Of a stretch of 64,000 bases of DNA, positions 58,164 through 64,000 are shown in pieces (positions within the stretch are counted from its first letter, which is position 1; every line of letters begins with the position of its first letter). The stretch lies in assembly GCA_964536215.1 (NCBI GenBank), contig CAZHWT010000002.1:1-64000 (forward strand). The letters are read 5' to 3'. The stretch comes from CAZHWT01 sp964536215. GTDB taxonomy: Bacteria > Patescibacteriota > CAZHWT01. A model generated the notes under the pieces. It did not search any database, was not told the origin of the DNA, and saw nothing but the letters and a program-made list of their open reading frames with translations. The position numbers and the translations under genes were made by a program.

Positions 58164-58910
58164 ATGAACCTGAAGTCAATAATTCATAAACCTAAACGAA
58201 TCGTAACTGTTAGCTTGATATTGCTGGCCGTCATTTCAATAGTCTTGTATGCTGGGGTTAAAATAATGTATTTTCCCGGTTCAACTACGAACCAGGAACC
58301 AAGCATCCAGAAACAGACTATAAGTAAAACCAAACTACCGGAGAAATCAGTCAGCGAAAACATTACTCAAGAGTCTGGTCCAGCCGTGGTCAAATTGCCC
58401 GATGATCGGACTGGCGTGGGTGCTGAGAGTTTTCAGTCCACGGATGAAACTGTTACAGACTGGTGTGCTTCTACTTGCACCTTTACGGACTCCAACGGTG
58501 ACTATACTGATATTCATTGTTACCAATACTCGAATTCATGTTCAGCGCATAACTCCAATGGGGATTACGTAAATATCTATTGCTATCAGTATTCAAACTC
58601 GTGTTCAGCTTATGGATCCGATGGTAGTAGCGCTACTTCACATTGCTATCCCAATTTAAATTCATGCTCGACCTATGGATCAGATGGCTCATATAGCAAT
58701 ACACATTGCTATACCTACTCCAACACCTGCGGTACAACGGGATCCGATGGCAATTACTCTACCACTCATTGTTATTCATACACAAATAGTTGTACCACTC
58801 ATGATTCAGATGGCTCATATACAAATACCTATTGCTATTCATATACCAGTTCCTGTAGTTCGTACAGCTATGGCAGCAACAATTACGACTATTCTTACTT
58901 AGATTACTGA
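58164..58910 (+). CDS. Membrane-anchored Cys/Ser/Tyr-rich repeat protein, 248 aa
   Basis: A basic N terminus and one helix (about residues 14-36) anchor a Thr/Ser-rich stalk (to about 95). About six 21-residue repeats follow, each with the pattern SDG-x5-HCYxYxNSC (two Cys, spaced 7), and then a Ser/Tyr/Asn/Asp tail. The regular DG and Cys pairs suggest a disulfide-stabilised beta-solenoid outside the cell, similar in logic to insect antifreeze or other Cys-ladder proteins. Function unknown (surface spike, binding or ice/host interaction). There is no clear Shine-Dalgarno before ATG 58164; the promoter is 93 bp upstream. Confidence 0.65.
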   Translation: MNLKSIIHKPKRIVTVSLILLAVISIVLYAGVKIMYFPGSTTNQEPSIQKQTISKTKLPEKSVSENITQESGPAVVKLPDDRTGVGAESFQSTDETVTDWCASTCTFTDSNGDYTDIHCYQYSNSCSAHNSNGDYVNIYCYQYSNSCSAYGSDGSSATSHCYPNLNSCSTYGSDGSYSNTHCYTYSNTCGTTGSDGNYSTTHCYSYTNSCTTHDSDGSYTNTYCYSYTSSCSSYSYGSNNYDYSYLDY

Positions 58911-59112
58911 TATATCTACAAAAATGGCTAGCATTGCTCATAAAATTGCTGCTCTAAAATCAGGCAAATAATGACGCAATCAAAAGTAAACTATAGTGGC
59001 TAGCATCACAACAGATTTTATGTGCCGTTCAGTAGTATAGATATACAACTGGAAGGTGATACAAAGCCGGTAAGTCAAACTAAATCCGGATTTAAGTAAG
59101 AGCGAGGCTCAC
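58911..59112. other. Spacer containing a partial repeat, copy C
   Basis: Bases about 59026-59062 (GTATAGATATAC, then ACT-GGA-AGGT) match only the 3' end of the repeat family. Nothing else was recognised. Confidence 0.55.
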
Positions 59113-59466
59113 TTATCTGCTGCGCTTGTATACCTCACTTCTATGCCGCACGGTTAACAAATAAATAGTTCGACCATCTAAATCAAAAGTAATCCGATAT
59201 GGATCAATTCTCCAGCGATATTGACCAAAATTAAAATTTTTAAGCGGTTTGGCTAAAGATATTGGACCAACATGTTGTTCCAACTCTTTCAACTTTTTAA
59301 CCAATTGACGCTGAACCTTGCCATCCAAGGCTTGCACATCCTTATTAAATTGGGCAGTGGTAAGGATTGTATAGTTATTCTCTAATGAGGTGGCCAAAGG
59401 CTTGGTCGAGGGTGTAAGTCCTACCTTCTTCGACGTCTTTCCGCGCTTGGGCGATTGATTCGACAT
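59113..59466 (-). CDS. RelE/YafQ-type mRNA interferase toxin
   Basis: About 117 aa. From residue 30 on it matches RelE-superfamily toxins (YTILTTAQFNKDVQALDGKV, LVKKLKELEQHVG, GQYRWRIDPYRITFDLDGRTIYLL, VRHRSEVYKR). The RWRIxxYRI and HRxEVY elements are the catalytic surface residues. RelE-type toxins cut mRNA on the ribosome. The true start is uncertain: ATG 59466 lies inside the antitoxin gene, and a TTG nearer its end is an alternative. It overlaps the antitoxin by at least 20 bp and sits downstream of it, as usual. Confidence 0.85.
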   Translation of the reverse strand: MSNQSPKRGKTSKKVGLTPSTKPLATSLENNYTILTTAQFNKDVQALDGKVQRQLVKKLKELEQHVGPISLAKPLKNFNFGQYRWRIDPYRITFDLDGRTIYLLTVRHRSEVYKRSR

Positions 59467-59647
59467 AGGTTTTGTCATGCAATTCCAATAAATCCTCAAG
59501 TAAGTCTGTATTAATCAAGGCAATAGCGGTTTTCTTATGGCGCTTAATTAAGGTTACCCCATCTTGCTCGGCCATATCTAACACACTAGATAAATTGTTC
59601 CGCACTTCAGTAGCTCCCACCACCTTAGTTACTTTTCCCTCAGACAT
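59375..59647 (-). CDS. Phd/YefM-type antitoxin
   Basis: A 90-aa protein with the Phd/YefM N-terminal DNA-binding fold (VVGATEVRNNLSSVLDMAEQDGVTLIKRHKKTAIALINTD is the region) and an acidic toxin-binding tail (ARKDVEEGRTYTLDQAFGH). It neutralises the downstream RelE-type toxin and represses the pair. GGAGG lies 5 nt before ATG 59647. A palindromic operator lies in the promoter (59676-59708). Confidence 0.88.
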   Translation of the reverse strand: MSEGKVTKVVGATEVRNNLSSVLDMAEQDGVTLIKRHKKTAIALINTDLLEDLLELHDKTYVESIAQARKDVEEGRTYTLDQAFGHLIRE

Positions 59648-59675
59648 ATACACCTCCAGTGTCTTTGCTAATTAG

Positions 59676-59708
59676 ACATAATGTACGTTAATTATGTACA
59701 TTTGTCAA
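59676..59708 (-). promoter_or_regulatory. Promoter and operator of the toxin-antitoxin pair
   Basis: Minus strand TTGACA (59703-59708), 17-bp spacer, TACATT (59680-59685). The inverted repeat ACATAAT-GTACGTTA-ATTATGT (59676-59697) overlaps the -10 box, fitting autorepression. Confidence 0.8.
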
Positions 59709-59736
59709 TAAAATATATCCCCAATAGTCTGGAGGT

Positions 59737-59910
59737 AAGCACAAAATCAAGTACGTACACATGTACGTACACGTTTACGTACTAATCTACAAGCAGCTGA
59801 GAAGTATAAACAAAACCATACCTCCGATGGTTTCCTCTGCCAGAATATGAACATCTAATCCTAGAGCAATAATGGACAAGCTAGGCGTCATGAGGTAAAC
59901 ACCAACTAGA
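59737..59910 (+). repeat. Cassette-array repeat, copy D
   Basis: Core GTACGTACACATGTACGTAC plus ACGTTTACGTAC (59751-59782), then AAGCAGCTGAGAAGTATAA, GGTTTCCTCTGCCAGAATAT, and a diverged module 2 whose 3' hairpin is ACTAG-ATG-CTAGT. The stem sequence is replaced but pairing is kept. Confidence 0.85.
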
Positions 59911-60386
59911 TGCTAGTGATCACAAATGCTAAGGGGGACTATTGCAGCCTGCCTGATGACTCCAGGAGAGCTAAGTGGTATTCTCCGCGCGTGACTAAAA
60001 GAAACCGCATGGGAAAAACAATTATACCCTTTGGGGTTTACCCGGAAAAACATGAGCTAACTACGGCCGCGGTTTTTCTTAAGCAGGGGTTCGATGTCGA
60101 GTTTATCAAGCCCAAACGAACCAAAGGAGCCAAAAATACTGATATGAGGTTTAATGGAGTAGATTGGGAGGCCAAGAGTCCATTAGGCAACGGCAAGAAA
60201 ACAGTGGAGAAACAGCTCCAGCGGGCAGGAAAACAATCTAAGAATATCATCATCGACAGCCGGGGAACAAAACTAGATGACGAATACCTGGAAAAAGAGT
60301 TACGCAAAAAGTACGCACTCGTCCGATCGATCAAAAAGTTAATATTAATCAAGAAGACGGGTGATACTGTTGAATTTAACCGTTAA
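59910..60386 (+). CDS. CdiA-CT-like nuclease, probably a tRNase or DNase toxin domain
   Basis: A 158-aa protein. From about residue 34 it matches the CdiA C-terminal PD-(D/E)xK nuclease group: GVYPEKHELTTAAVFLKQGFDVEFI, then NTDMRFNGVDWEAKSP (the E-x-K core) and GNGKKTVEKQLQRAGKQSKN, then IIIDSRGTKL. In contact-dependent inhibition systems this domain is the toxic tip of a very large protein. Here it stands alone, without a delivery domain and without an obvious immunity gene. The start is uncertain: ATG 59910 lies inside repeat copy D; ATG 60009 would begin just before the conserved domain. Confidence 0.75.
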   Translation: MLVITNAKGDYCSLPDDSRRAKWYSPRVTKRNRMGKTIIPFGVYPEKHELTTAAVFLKQGFDVEFIKPKRTKGAKNTDMRFNGVDWEAKSPLGNGKKTVEKQLQRAGKQSKNIIIDSRGTKLDDEYLEKELRKKYALVRSIKKLILIKKTGDTVEFNR

Positions 60387-60492
60387 ATATGCTACAAATA
60401 GACCATAAGCAAGCCACGGCAGTGTTGAATTACACAGCCCTGGCTTTCTTTTTTGTGCCGACATAAATCAACACGATTAAGAGACTCGTCCT
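60387..60492. other. Spacer after the nuclease gene
   Basis: CCACGGCAGTG-type sequence with an imperfect GCCACGG/CCCTGGC hairpin (about 60415-60445) followed by TTTCTTTTTTG is the probable nuclease terminator. Confidence 0.5.
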
Positions 60493-60755
60493 TTCAACGG
60501 AAAACAAACAGCTCGCCAGATAGCGATTAATAGATGGAGTATATCACTTTATCCTCAACGATCAGCAGGCAAGCACGAAATCTCGTACGTACACATGTAC
60601 GTACACGTTTACGTACTAATCTAGAAGCAGCTGGGAAACAGAGATAAAACCATACACCTCAGACGGTTTCCTCTGCCAGGATATGAACATCTAACTATAG
60701 AACAATAACAGGCAGGCTACGTGTTCTGCGATAACCACCTGGAAGGTGGTATATA
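60493..60755 (+). repeat. Cassette-array repeat, copy E (full length)
   Basis: A left part (CTTTCAAC...GCCAGATAGCGA), CTCAACGATCAGCAGGCAAG, the core at 60585-60616, AGAAGCAGCTG, GGTTTCCTCTGCCAGGATAT, then ACAGGCAGGCTACGTGTTCT and the hairpin ACCACCT-GGA-AGGTGGT. It is the most complete member of the family. Confidence 0.88.
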
Positions 60756-60817
60756 TTCAAAACATCAGCTGAGGCAGACTAAGGATCAGGAGGTAAATGT
60801 CTAGAAGATTGGCAGTG

Positions 60818-61324
60818 TTAATCCTCAGGCAACAACTCCTCATCCTTAGCCTTAATTCGATTAGACTCTTTAGACTTTTGACTATAAAAATTATAAATCA
60901 AAATAGCTGCTTGGCCCAAAACGAGAGCAAAGCCAGCTACATTTTGACCATTGAGAATTAATACAAAGCCGCCAATTATCATAAATGAGGCTAAAATAAA
61001 CGCTAATACTACTCCCAATCTCTCATTCGTTATATTACTTTGAACAACTTTGCTTTCCAGGCTCATTCGGTGAGTCGTCTGCATCATAGCCTGATTCACA
61101 ATCTTCTTAGCGGCGCCTGGATATACTCGGTCATAACCAGCCAATATTTGAGGAGGAGGTAATGGCCCACTAAACTGTTCACCTGTAACAACCAATTCAT
61201 GCAGAAGCTTTTGCTTCTTATCAGATGGAAGATTATCACTATCAAGTATGGAAGCTACAGTTTCCTCGACAGAATGCTTTTTATCAGCATGCAAGCCAGG
61301 TTTATTCTTAGAGTCAGATGCCAA
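60818..61324 (-). CDS. DUF2335 membrane protein
   Basis: A 168-aa protein. The N-terminal soluble part holds the DUF2335 motif GEQFSGPLPPPQILAGYDRVYPGAAKKIV; two membrane helices (about residues 105-148) follow. The family is widespread and of unknown function, often near mobile elements. The only in-frame start is a TTG at 61324, just after a TACAAT sequence; translation could also be coupled to the upstream 61368 gene, whose stop is 44 bp away. The two form a likely operon. Confidence 0.75.
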   Translation of the reverse strand: MASDSKNKPGLHADKKHSVEETVASILDSDNLPSDKKQKLLHELVVTGEQFSGPLPPPQILAGYDRVYPGAAKKIVNQAMMQTTHRMSLESKVVQSNITNERLGVVLAFILASFMIIGGFVLILNGQNVAGFALVLGQAAILIYNFYSQKSKESNRIKAKDEELLPED

Positions 61325-61367
61325 TGATTGTAATCTGCTATCGCTAGCATTATTTGTGTCGTTCGTA

Positions 61368-61574
61368 TTAAGGCATAAACTTATTTATAGAGCTATATAG
61401 ACTGCGGCCAACTATCTGCCAGTCTCTCCGTATAGCCTTTGCATCAGCCTCCTTAGAAGAGGCGCTATAGTTATATTTAGTTATCTGACCATAGAGGTCT
61501 AGTACTCTTGCAACGCCTCGCAAAAGAGATGGATTATTGTAAAGCCTAGAGGAAGTGTATGTTAAATTCTGCAT
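61368..61574 (-). CDS. Small protein upstream of DUF2335, 68 aa
   Basis: A helical protein ending in AIRRDWQIVGRSLYSSINKF, similar to short proteins commonly found in front of DUF2335 genes (a pattern I recall; unverified here). TATACT ends 6 nt before ATG 61574 on the minus strand, a clear leaderless arrangement. This rules out the longer frame. Function unknown. Confidence 0.6.
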   Translation of the reverse strand: MQNLTYTSSRLYNNPSLLRGVARVLDLYGQITKYNYSASSKEADAKAIRRDWQIVGRSLYSSINKFMP

Positions 61575-61659
61575 ATATAAAGTATAGCTGATACATGTCA
61601 GTTTGCTAACAAGCAATTAACTCTTATTATAGACTTGAGTGTCAAGTTGTTAGCATTAA

Positions 61660-61860
61660 TTAGTTCTCAACAATCAGCAGCCAAGCTCAAAATCTAGTAC
61701 GCACACGTGTACGTACTAACCTAGAAGCAGCTGAGAAGTATAAAAAAATCATACGCCTCTCCCAGCCGGTTTCTTCTACCAAATCTAAACTCTTAGCCAT
61801 TGGGTAGTAACAGGCAGACTAGATGTTCCGAGATAACTATCTAGTAGATAGTACATTTCA
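61660..61860 (+). repeat. Cassette-array repeat, copy F
   Basis: CTCAACAATCAGCAGCCAAG, core GTACGCACACGTGTACGTAC (61697-61716), AGAAGCAGCTGAGAAGTATA, and ACAGGCAGACTAGATGTTCC. The 3' hairpin is ACTATCT-AGT-AGATAGT, with three compensatory changes relative to copy E. Confidence 0.88.
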
Positions 61861-61864
61861 CAAA

Positions 61865-61893
61865 TTGACAGTAACCTATAGTGTATGTATAAT
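61865..61893 (+). promoter_or_regulatory. Promoter of the 61935 gene
   Basis: TTGACA (61865-61870), 17-bp spacer, TATAAT (61888-61893), beginning 5 bp after repeat copy F. Confidence 0.92.
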
Positions 61894-61934
61894 GCACTAG
61901 TTGCATTTGTTACCAACAAAAGGAGAAGTAAGTG

Positions 61935-62249
61935 ATGAATGACTTTCCTATCGCTGTACAGAATGCAGTTGATGCGACAAAAGAGCTGTGGAGACTGGCA
62001 CGCAAATTCAAATCAAAGCAAGACAGGTTGGACAAGATTTACGCAAAAGCAGCTCGCGGCGAACGGCTTATTGAGACAGATTGGAGAGACCTGCTCAATA
62101 TCCAAGATTCGATGGCCAGATATATCGCATATCGAGACGCCGTCAAGACTATTATTGGCGATGAAATACTAACCGATGTCGCCAATGAGTTAGGCTTAGC
62201 AGAGACGAATATCCCAGAAGATATGTGGGGAATGCTCGGCAAATTGTGA
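61935..62249 (+). CDS. Hypothetical helical protein, 104 aa
   Basis: A soluble, charged, all-helical protein (ATKELWRLARKFKSKQDRLDK; ADVANELGL-type end with NIPEDMWGML). Unrecognised. AGGAG (61921-61925) is 9 nt before ATG 61935 and 6 nt before a GTG at 61932, so either is possible. It has its own perfect promoter and a terminator at 62295, and lies between repeat copies F and G. Confidence 0.6.
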   Translation: MNDFPIAVQNAVDATKELWRLARKFKSKQDRLDKIYAKAARGERLIETDWRDLLNIQDSMARYIAYRDAVKTIIGDEILTDVANELGLAETNIPEDMWGMLGKL

Positions 62250-62294
62250 TTAAAACATCGAAAAAGAGAGTTCTCCTACAACCACCTTCACTTG

Positions 62295-62323
62295 CAGCCA
62301 GGCCATTGTGCCTGGCTGTTTCT
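62295..62323 (+). terminator. Terminator after the 61935 gene
   Basis: Stem CAGCCAGGC/GCCTGGCTG followed by TTTCT. Confidence 0.75.
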
Positions 62324-62339
62324 AGCTGCTTTCTCTCTC

Positions 62340-62370
62340 AAATAAATATCCATTTAAATAGCCATTTATC
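62340..62370. repeat. ATTTAAAT-family repeat
   Basis: AAATAAATATCCATTTAAATAGCCATTTATC, nearly identical to 54117-54147; it directly abuts repeat copy G. Confidence 0.75.
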
Positions 62371-62374
62371 TCAT

Positions 62375-62606
62375 TATCCTTTCAACCAAAATAAAAAGCT
62401 GGCCAGATAGCGAACAGTAAGCAAATTATAACACTTCATTCCCAACATCCATAGGCAGGCGCAAAACTAAGTACGTACACATGTACGTACACGTTTACGT
62501 ACCAACCTAGAAGCAGCTGATTAGTGTAAACAAAACCATACATCTGCCCCGTGATTAGTTTAGCAGGCAGACTAGGTGTTCTGAGTAAGTGCCTGGAAGG
62601 TGGTGA
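62375..62606 (+). repeat. Cassette-array repeat, copy G (full length)
   Basis: CTTTCAAC...GCCAGATAGCGA (shared with copy E), the core at 62471-62502, AGAAGCAGCTG, GCAGGCAGACTAGGTGTTCT, and the hairpin GCCT-GGA-AGGT. Confidence 0.88.
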
Positions 62607-62757
62607 ATACTATAGCTGCGCTTGCATCCCATAAGTAGACCGAGGAATGCCAGTCCAGTTGCTAAACAGTAGATCTTTACTATATAAGCTATTTATGCTC
62701 GACTTTAAACTGGGGAGGAAGGAGTCTAACGCAATCAAGAAGAGCGGGGTGCAATAG

Positions 62758-62781
62758 AAGCTCTGGTATAACGCCAGAGCT
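62758..62781 (-). terminator. Terminator of the DUF3892-DUF2188 operon
   Basis: Stem AGCTCTGG/CCAGAGCT with a 7-nt loop; the minus-strand tail (TCTATTG) is weak. Confidence 0.6.
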
Positions 62782-62804
62782 TCATAGTGCAATTCAACCT
62801 CAGC

Positions 62805-63044
62805 TTAGTGCTTGGTATCTTTTGGAGGGTTAGGATCCTTTGCCGGTTTTACTGTGTCGCTATCGCGAATAGGTCCTTTTGGACTGTGAATTCTCACTTC
62901 GCCTCCACCAGAATTAGCAGCCAATCGCTTGGCATCCACCTCTGCTTGACGTTGTGTTTGAGCATGGCTTGAAGCTCGAGAAGAGCCTTCTCGCTTTGCA
63001 TCCCATCCACCTTTGGGGTTATGAGTTACGTGATAGTTTGCCAT
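62805..63044 (-). CDS. DUF2188 protein
   Basis: A 79-aa protein matching DUF2188: YHVTHNPKGGWDAKREGSSRAS at the start, SGGGEVRIHSPKGPIRDSDTV near the end. It is widespread and uncharacterised. ATG 63044 overlaps the stop codon of the upstream DUF3892 gene (TAATG), so translation is coupled. GGAG lies 9 nt upstream. Confidence 0.88.
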   Translation of the reverse strand: MANYHVTHNPKGGWDAKREGSSRASSHAQTQRQAEVDAKRLAANSGGGEVRIHSPKGPIRDSDTVKPAKDPNPPKDTKH

Positions 63045-63352
63045 TACTTTGCACTCCATCGACAAGCGCGTAGGCTATCTAAGTTATTATCGGTAGTGGC
63101 ATCTGGAGACGACTTAATAATTCTGCGGCCACAGTTATCACAATTAACCGAGACAACCTTTGCAGTTGTACCGGTGCGCGATCCAACAGTGTAAAACGAA
63201 TCGCCATTATCTATCGCGCTTAATACCTGAGACAAAGACAGCCGTCTGGCAGCATTGTCAGGGGCATCTCCGACGCCCACAGTTACGATGTGCGCATGAG
63301 TAGTTGGCTCATTGATTGGTTCTTGGTTTGTACAGACAATTCTGTAGGTCAT
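63044..63352 (-). CDS. DUF3892 protein
   Basis: A 102-aa protein resembling DUF3892 (IVTVGVGD near the start, then LSQVLSAIDNGDSFYTVG, TTAKVVSV, ending LDSLRACRW). It adds a Cys pair (VNCDNCGRRI). AAGGAG lies 8 nt before ATG 63352. The promoter (TATAAT on the minus strand, 63405-63410) is flanked by two identical TAGGCCTA palindromes, suggesting a dedicated repressor. Operon with DUF2188. Confidence 0.72.
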   Translation of the reverse strand: MTYRIVCTNQEPINEPTTHAHIVTVGVGDAPDNAARRLSLSQVLSAIDNGDSFYTVGSRTGTTAKVVSVNCDNCGRRIIKSSPDATTDNNLDSLRACRWSAK

Positions 63353-63388
63353 AAAATATCTCCTTAATTAATGTAATCCATTGACTTT

Positions 63389-63424
63389 TAGGCCTACAGA
63401 TTGTATTATACAAGCATAGGCCTA
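63389..63424 (-). promoter_or_regulatory. Promoter flanked by twin TAGGCCTA palindromes
   Basis: TAGGCCTA at 63389-63396 and again at 63417-63424 bracket the -10 TATAAT (63405-63410, minus strand). The centre-to-centre distance is 28 bp. Confidence 0.65.
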
Positions 63425-63454
63425 TAATATTTGGTATCATCCTTTATTATTGGT

Positions 63455-63488
63455 TCACGAACCACGAGATTGTCGTCTCGTGGTTCTT
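63455..63488 (-). terminator. Hairpin after the 63502 gene
   Basis: Stem GAACCACGAGA/TCTCGTGGTTC with a 6-nt loop, without a T run on either strand. Confidence 0.5.
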
Positions 63489-63501
63489 CAGTTATAGGTA
63501 G

Positions 63502-63915
63502 TCATATCGCGCTCACCTCCTCAGATTGTTTTTCCTTTAAATAGATAATATACAAATCCCCTTCTCCTTCTAGCCCTGCTTCTGAAAGCGGCTTTTTCTC
63601 GTAATCATATCGACCGGCATATTTTTTCGTGTTTATCCTGTTTGCCTTAAAGAAGCTATTGGCCAAGATGTGCCCGCCATAGTTAGAGCTTTTAGTAATA
63701 GCTATCCTACCTTGTTCGTCTTCGCTATTAGTAAACATGACCCCAATAGCATTCAGGTTGCTGTCGTAGTATAGTACCCCAAATTTGTAGCTATCAATAT
63801 AATTCTGTTTGTAAAATTGGGTAGGGAAACCTACGGCTCTATTTCGAGTGATAGTAATACGGTCTTCGAACCGCTTCCCTACAGCCGTAAAACGTTGAAA
63901 GTTAAAATTACTCAT
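63502..63915 (-). CDS. Hypothetical protein, 137 aa
   Basis: A beta-rich protein (FGVLYYDSNLNAIGVMFTNSEDE, GRIAITKSSNYGGHILANSFF) with a long basic N-terminal part. I do not recognise it. TTGACA (63946-63951), an 18-bp spacer and TACAAG (63922-63927) on the minus strand end 6 nt before ATG 63915, a leaderless arrangement. Confidence 0.65.
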   Translation of the reverse strand: MSNFNFQRFTAVGKRFEDRITITRNRAVGFPTQFYKQNYIDSYKFGVLYYDSNLNAIGVMFTNSEDEQGRIAITKSSNYGGHILANSFFKANRINTKKYAGRYDYEKKPLSEAGLEGEGDLYIIYLKEKQSEEVSAI

Positions 63916-64000
63916 GATTTACTTGTACACCCTGAAAGTAAGATATGTCAAGTATGTACAAAAAGTAATGTGGAACTTTGGAACATTATTTAACTGGAGG

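Noticed and set aside
56851..62606. Classical integron with attC sites
   Set aside because: No RYYYAAC/GTTRRRY core sites were identified at matching positions and no integrase gene is in the window; only the array logic is similar.
62610..62792. 60-codon minus-strand frame in 62.6-62.8 kb
   Set aside because: It overlaps the terminator of the DUF3892-DUF2188 operon and has no start signals.
1..64000. CRISPR arrays
   Set aside because: No run of regularly spaced identical 23-40 bp repeats with unique spacers was seen; the heptamer arrays are contiguous and the 57-62 kb repeats are about 0.6-1.5 kb apart.
1..64000. tRNA and rRNA genes
   Set aside because: No cloverleaf with a GTTCRANYC-type T arm and no rRNA core sequence was recognised by eye; a covariance-model scan would be needed to be certain.
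1..64000. UGA recoding (Gly or Trp) as in some CPR groups
   Set aside because: UGA ends complete domain-length proteins (ZnuC at 7911, others), and Trp is encoded by UGG throughout.

Overview
The window looks like a chromosome segment of a small-genome Candidate Phyla Radiation bacterium, most likely Candidatus Saccharibacteria (TM7). The reasons are a minimal aerobic respiratory module (type II NADH dehydrogenase plus a complete cytochrome bo3 quinol oxidase, cyoABCDE) beside a pseudopilin, a sortase-type LPETG surface protein, a DUF3152 protease-like protein and very few biosynthetic genes. UGA acts as a normal stop (for example at 7911-7913), which argues against the UGA-recoding CPR groups. 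The lineage call is an inference from gene content; no rRNA or tRNA gene was recognised.

Layout. (1) 1-28.6 kb is a core-like region: surface proteins and nuclease, NDH-2, MnmA, a zinc ABC importer with a divergent Fur/Zur regulator, an ABC-2 exporter, a CBS/HPF-like protein, TrhO, a TolB-like LPETG protein, a heterodimeric ABC exporter, a DUF3152 protein, a PAP2 phosphatase and the cyo cluster. Many genes here appear leaderless, with a -10 box 6-9 nt before the start codon. Their spacers are rich in tandem heptanucleotides and ATTCG-type low-complexity sequence. (2) 28.6-42.6 kb is an accessory region of short, mostly unrecognised genes. Most are single-gene units with a sigma70-type promoter, a strong Shine-Dalgarno and a hairpin terminator, on alternating strands. 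(3) 42.8-46.95 kb is a compact operon resembling a bacterial ubiquitin-like conjugation pathway: an unknown protein, two paralogous E2-like proteins, a JAMM protease fused to an E2/RWD-like domain, an E1-like adenylating enzyme and a 75-residue protein. No recognisable ubiquitin-like modifier is present. (4) 47-53.4 kb carries a membrane-anchored coiled-coil protein, a tiny basic protein and a 1446-residue protein with two GHKL ATPase modules and a C-terminal HExxH motif. (5) 54-64 kb has DUF2130 and RhuM-Doc proteins, then a cassette-like array: small cargo genes on either strand, separated by dispersed structured repeats that all point the same way. Cargo includes an RelE/Phd-type toxin-antitoxin pair, a CdiA-CT-like nuclease, a DUF2335 membrane protein, a Cys-rich repeat protein and DUF2188/DUF3892 proteins.

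How the genes work together. NDH-2 would feed quinol to the bo3 oxidase, with CyoE making heme O. ZnuABC and the Fur-family regulator form a metal-uptake circuit around one shared palindrome. The E1-E2-E2-JAMM operon is expected to activate, transfer and process a protein modifier still to be identified. The 56.8-62.6 kb repeats look like boundaries of exchangeable cassettes. All functions are inferred from sequence read by eye; no database search was possible.
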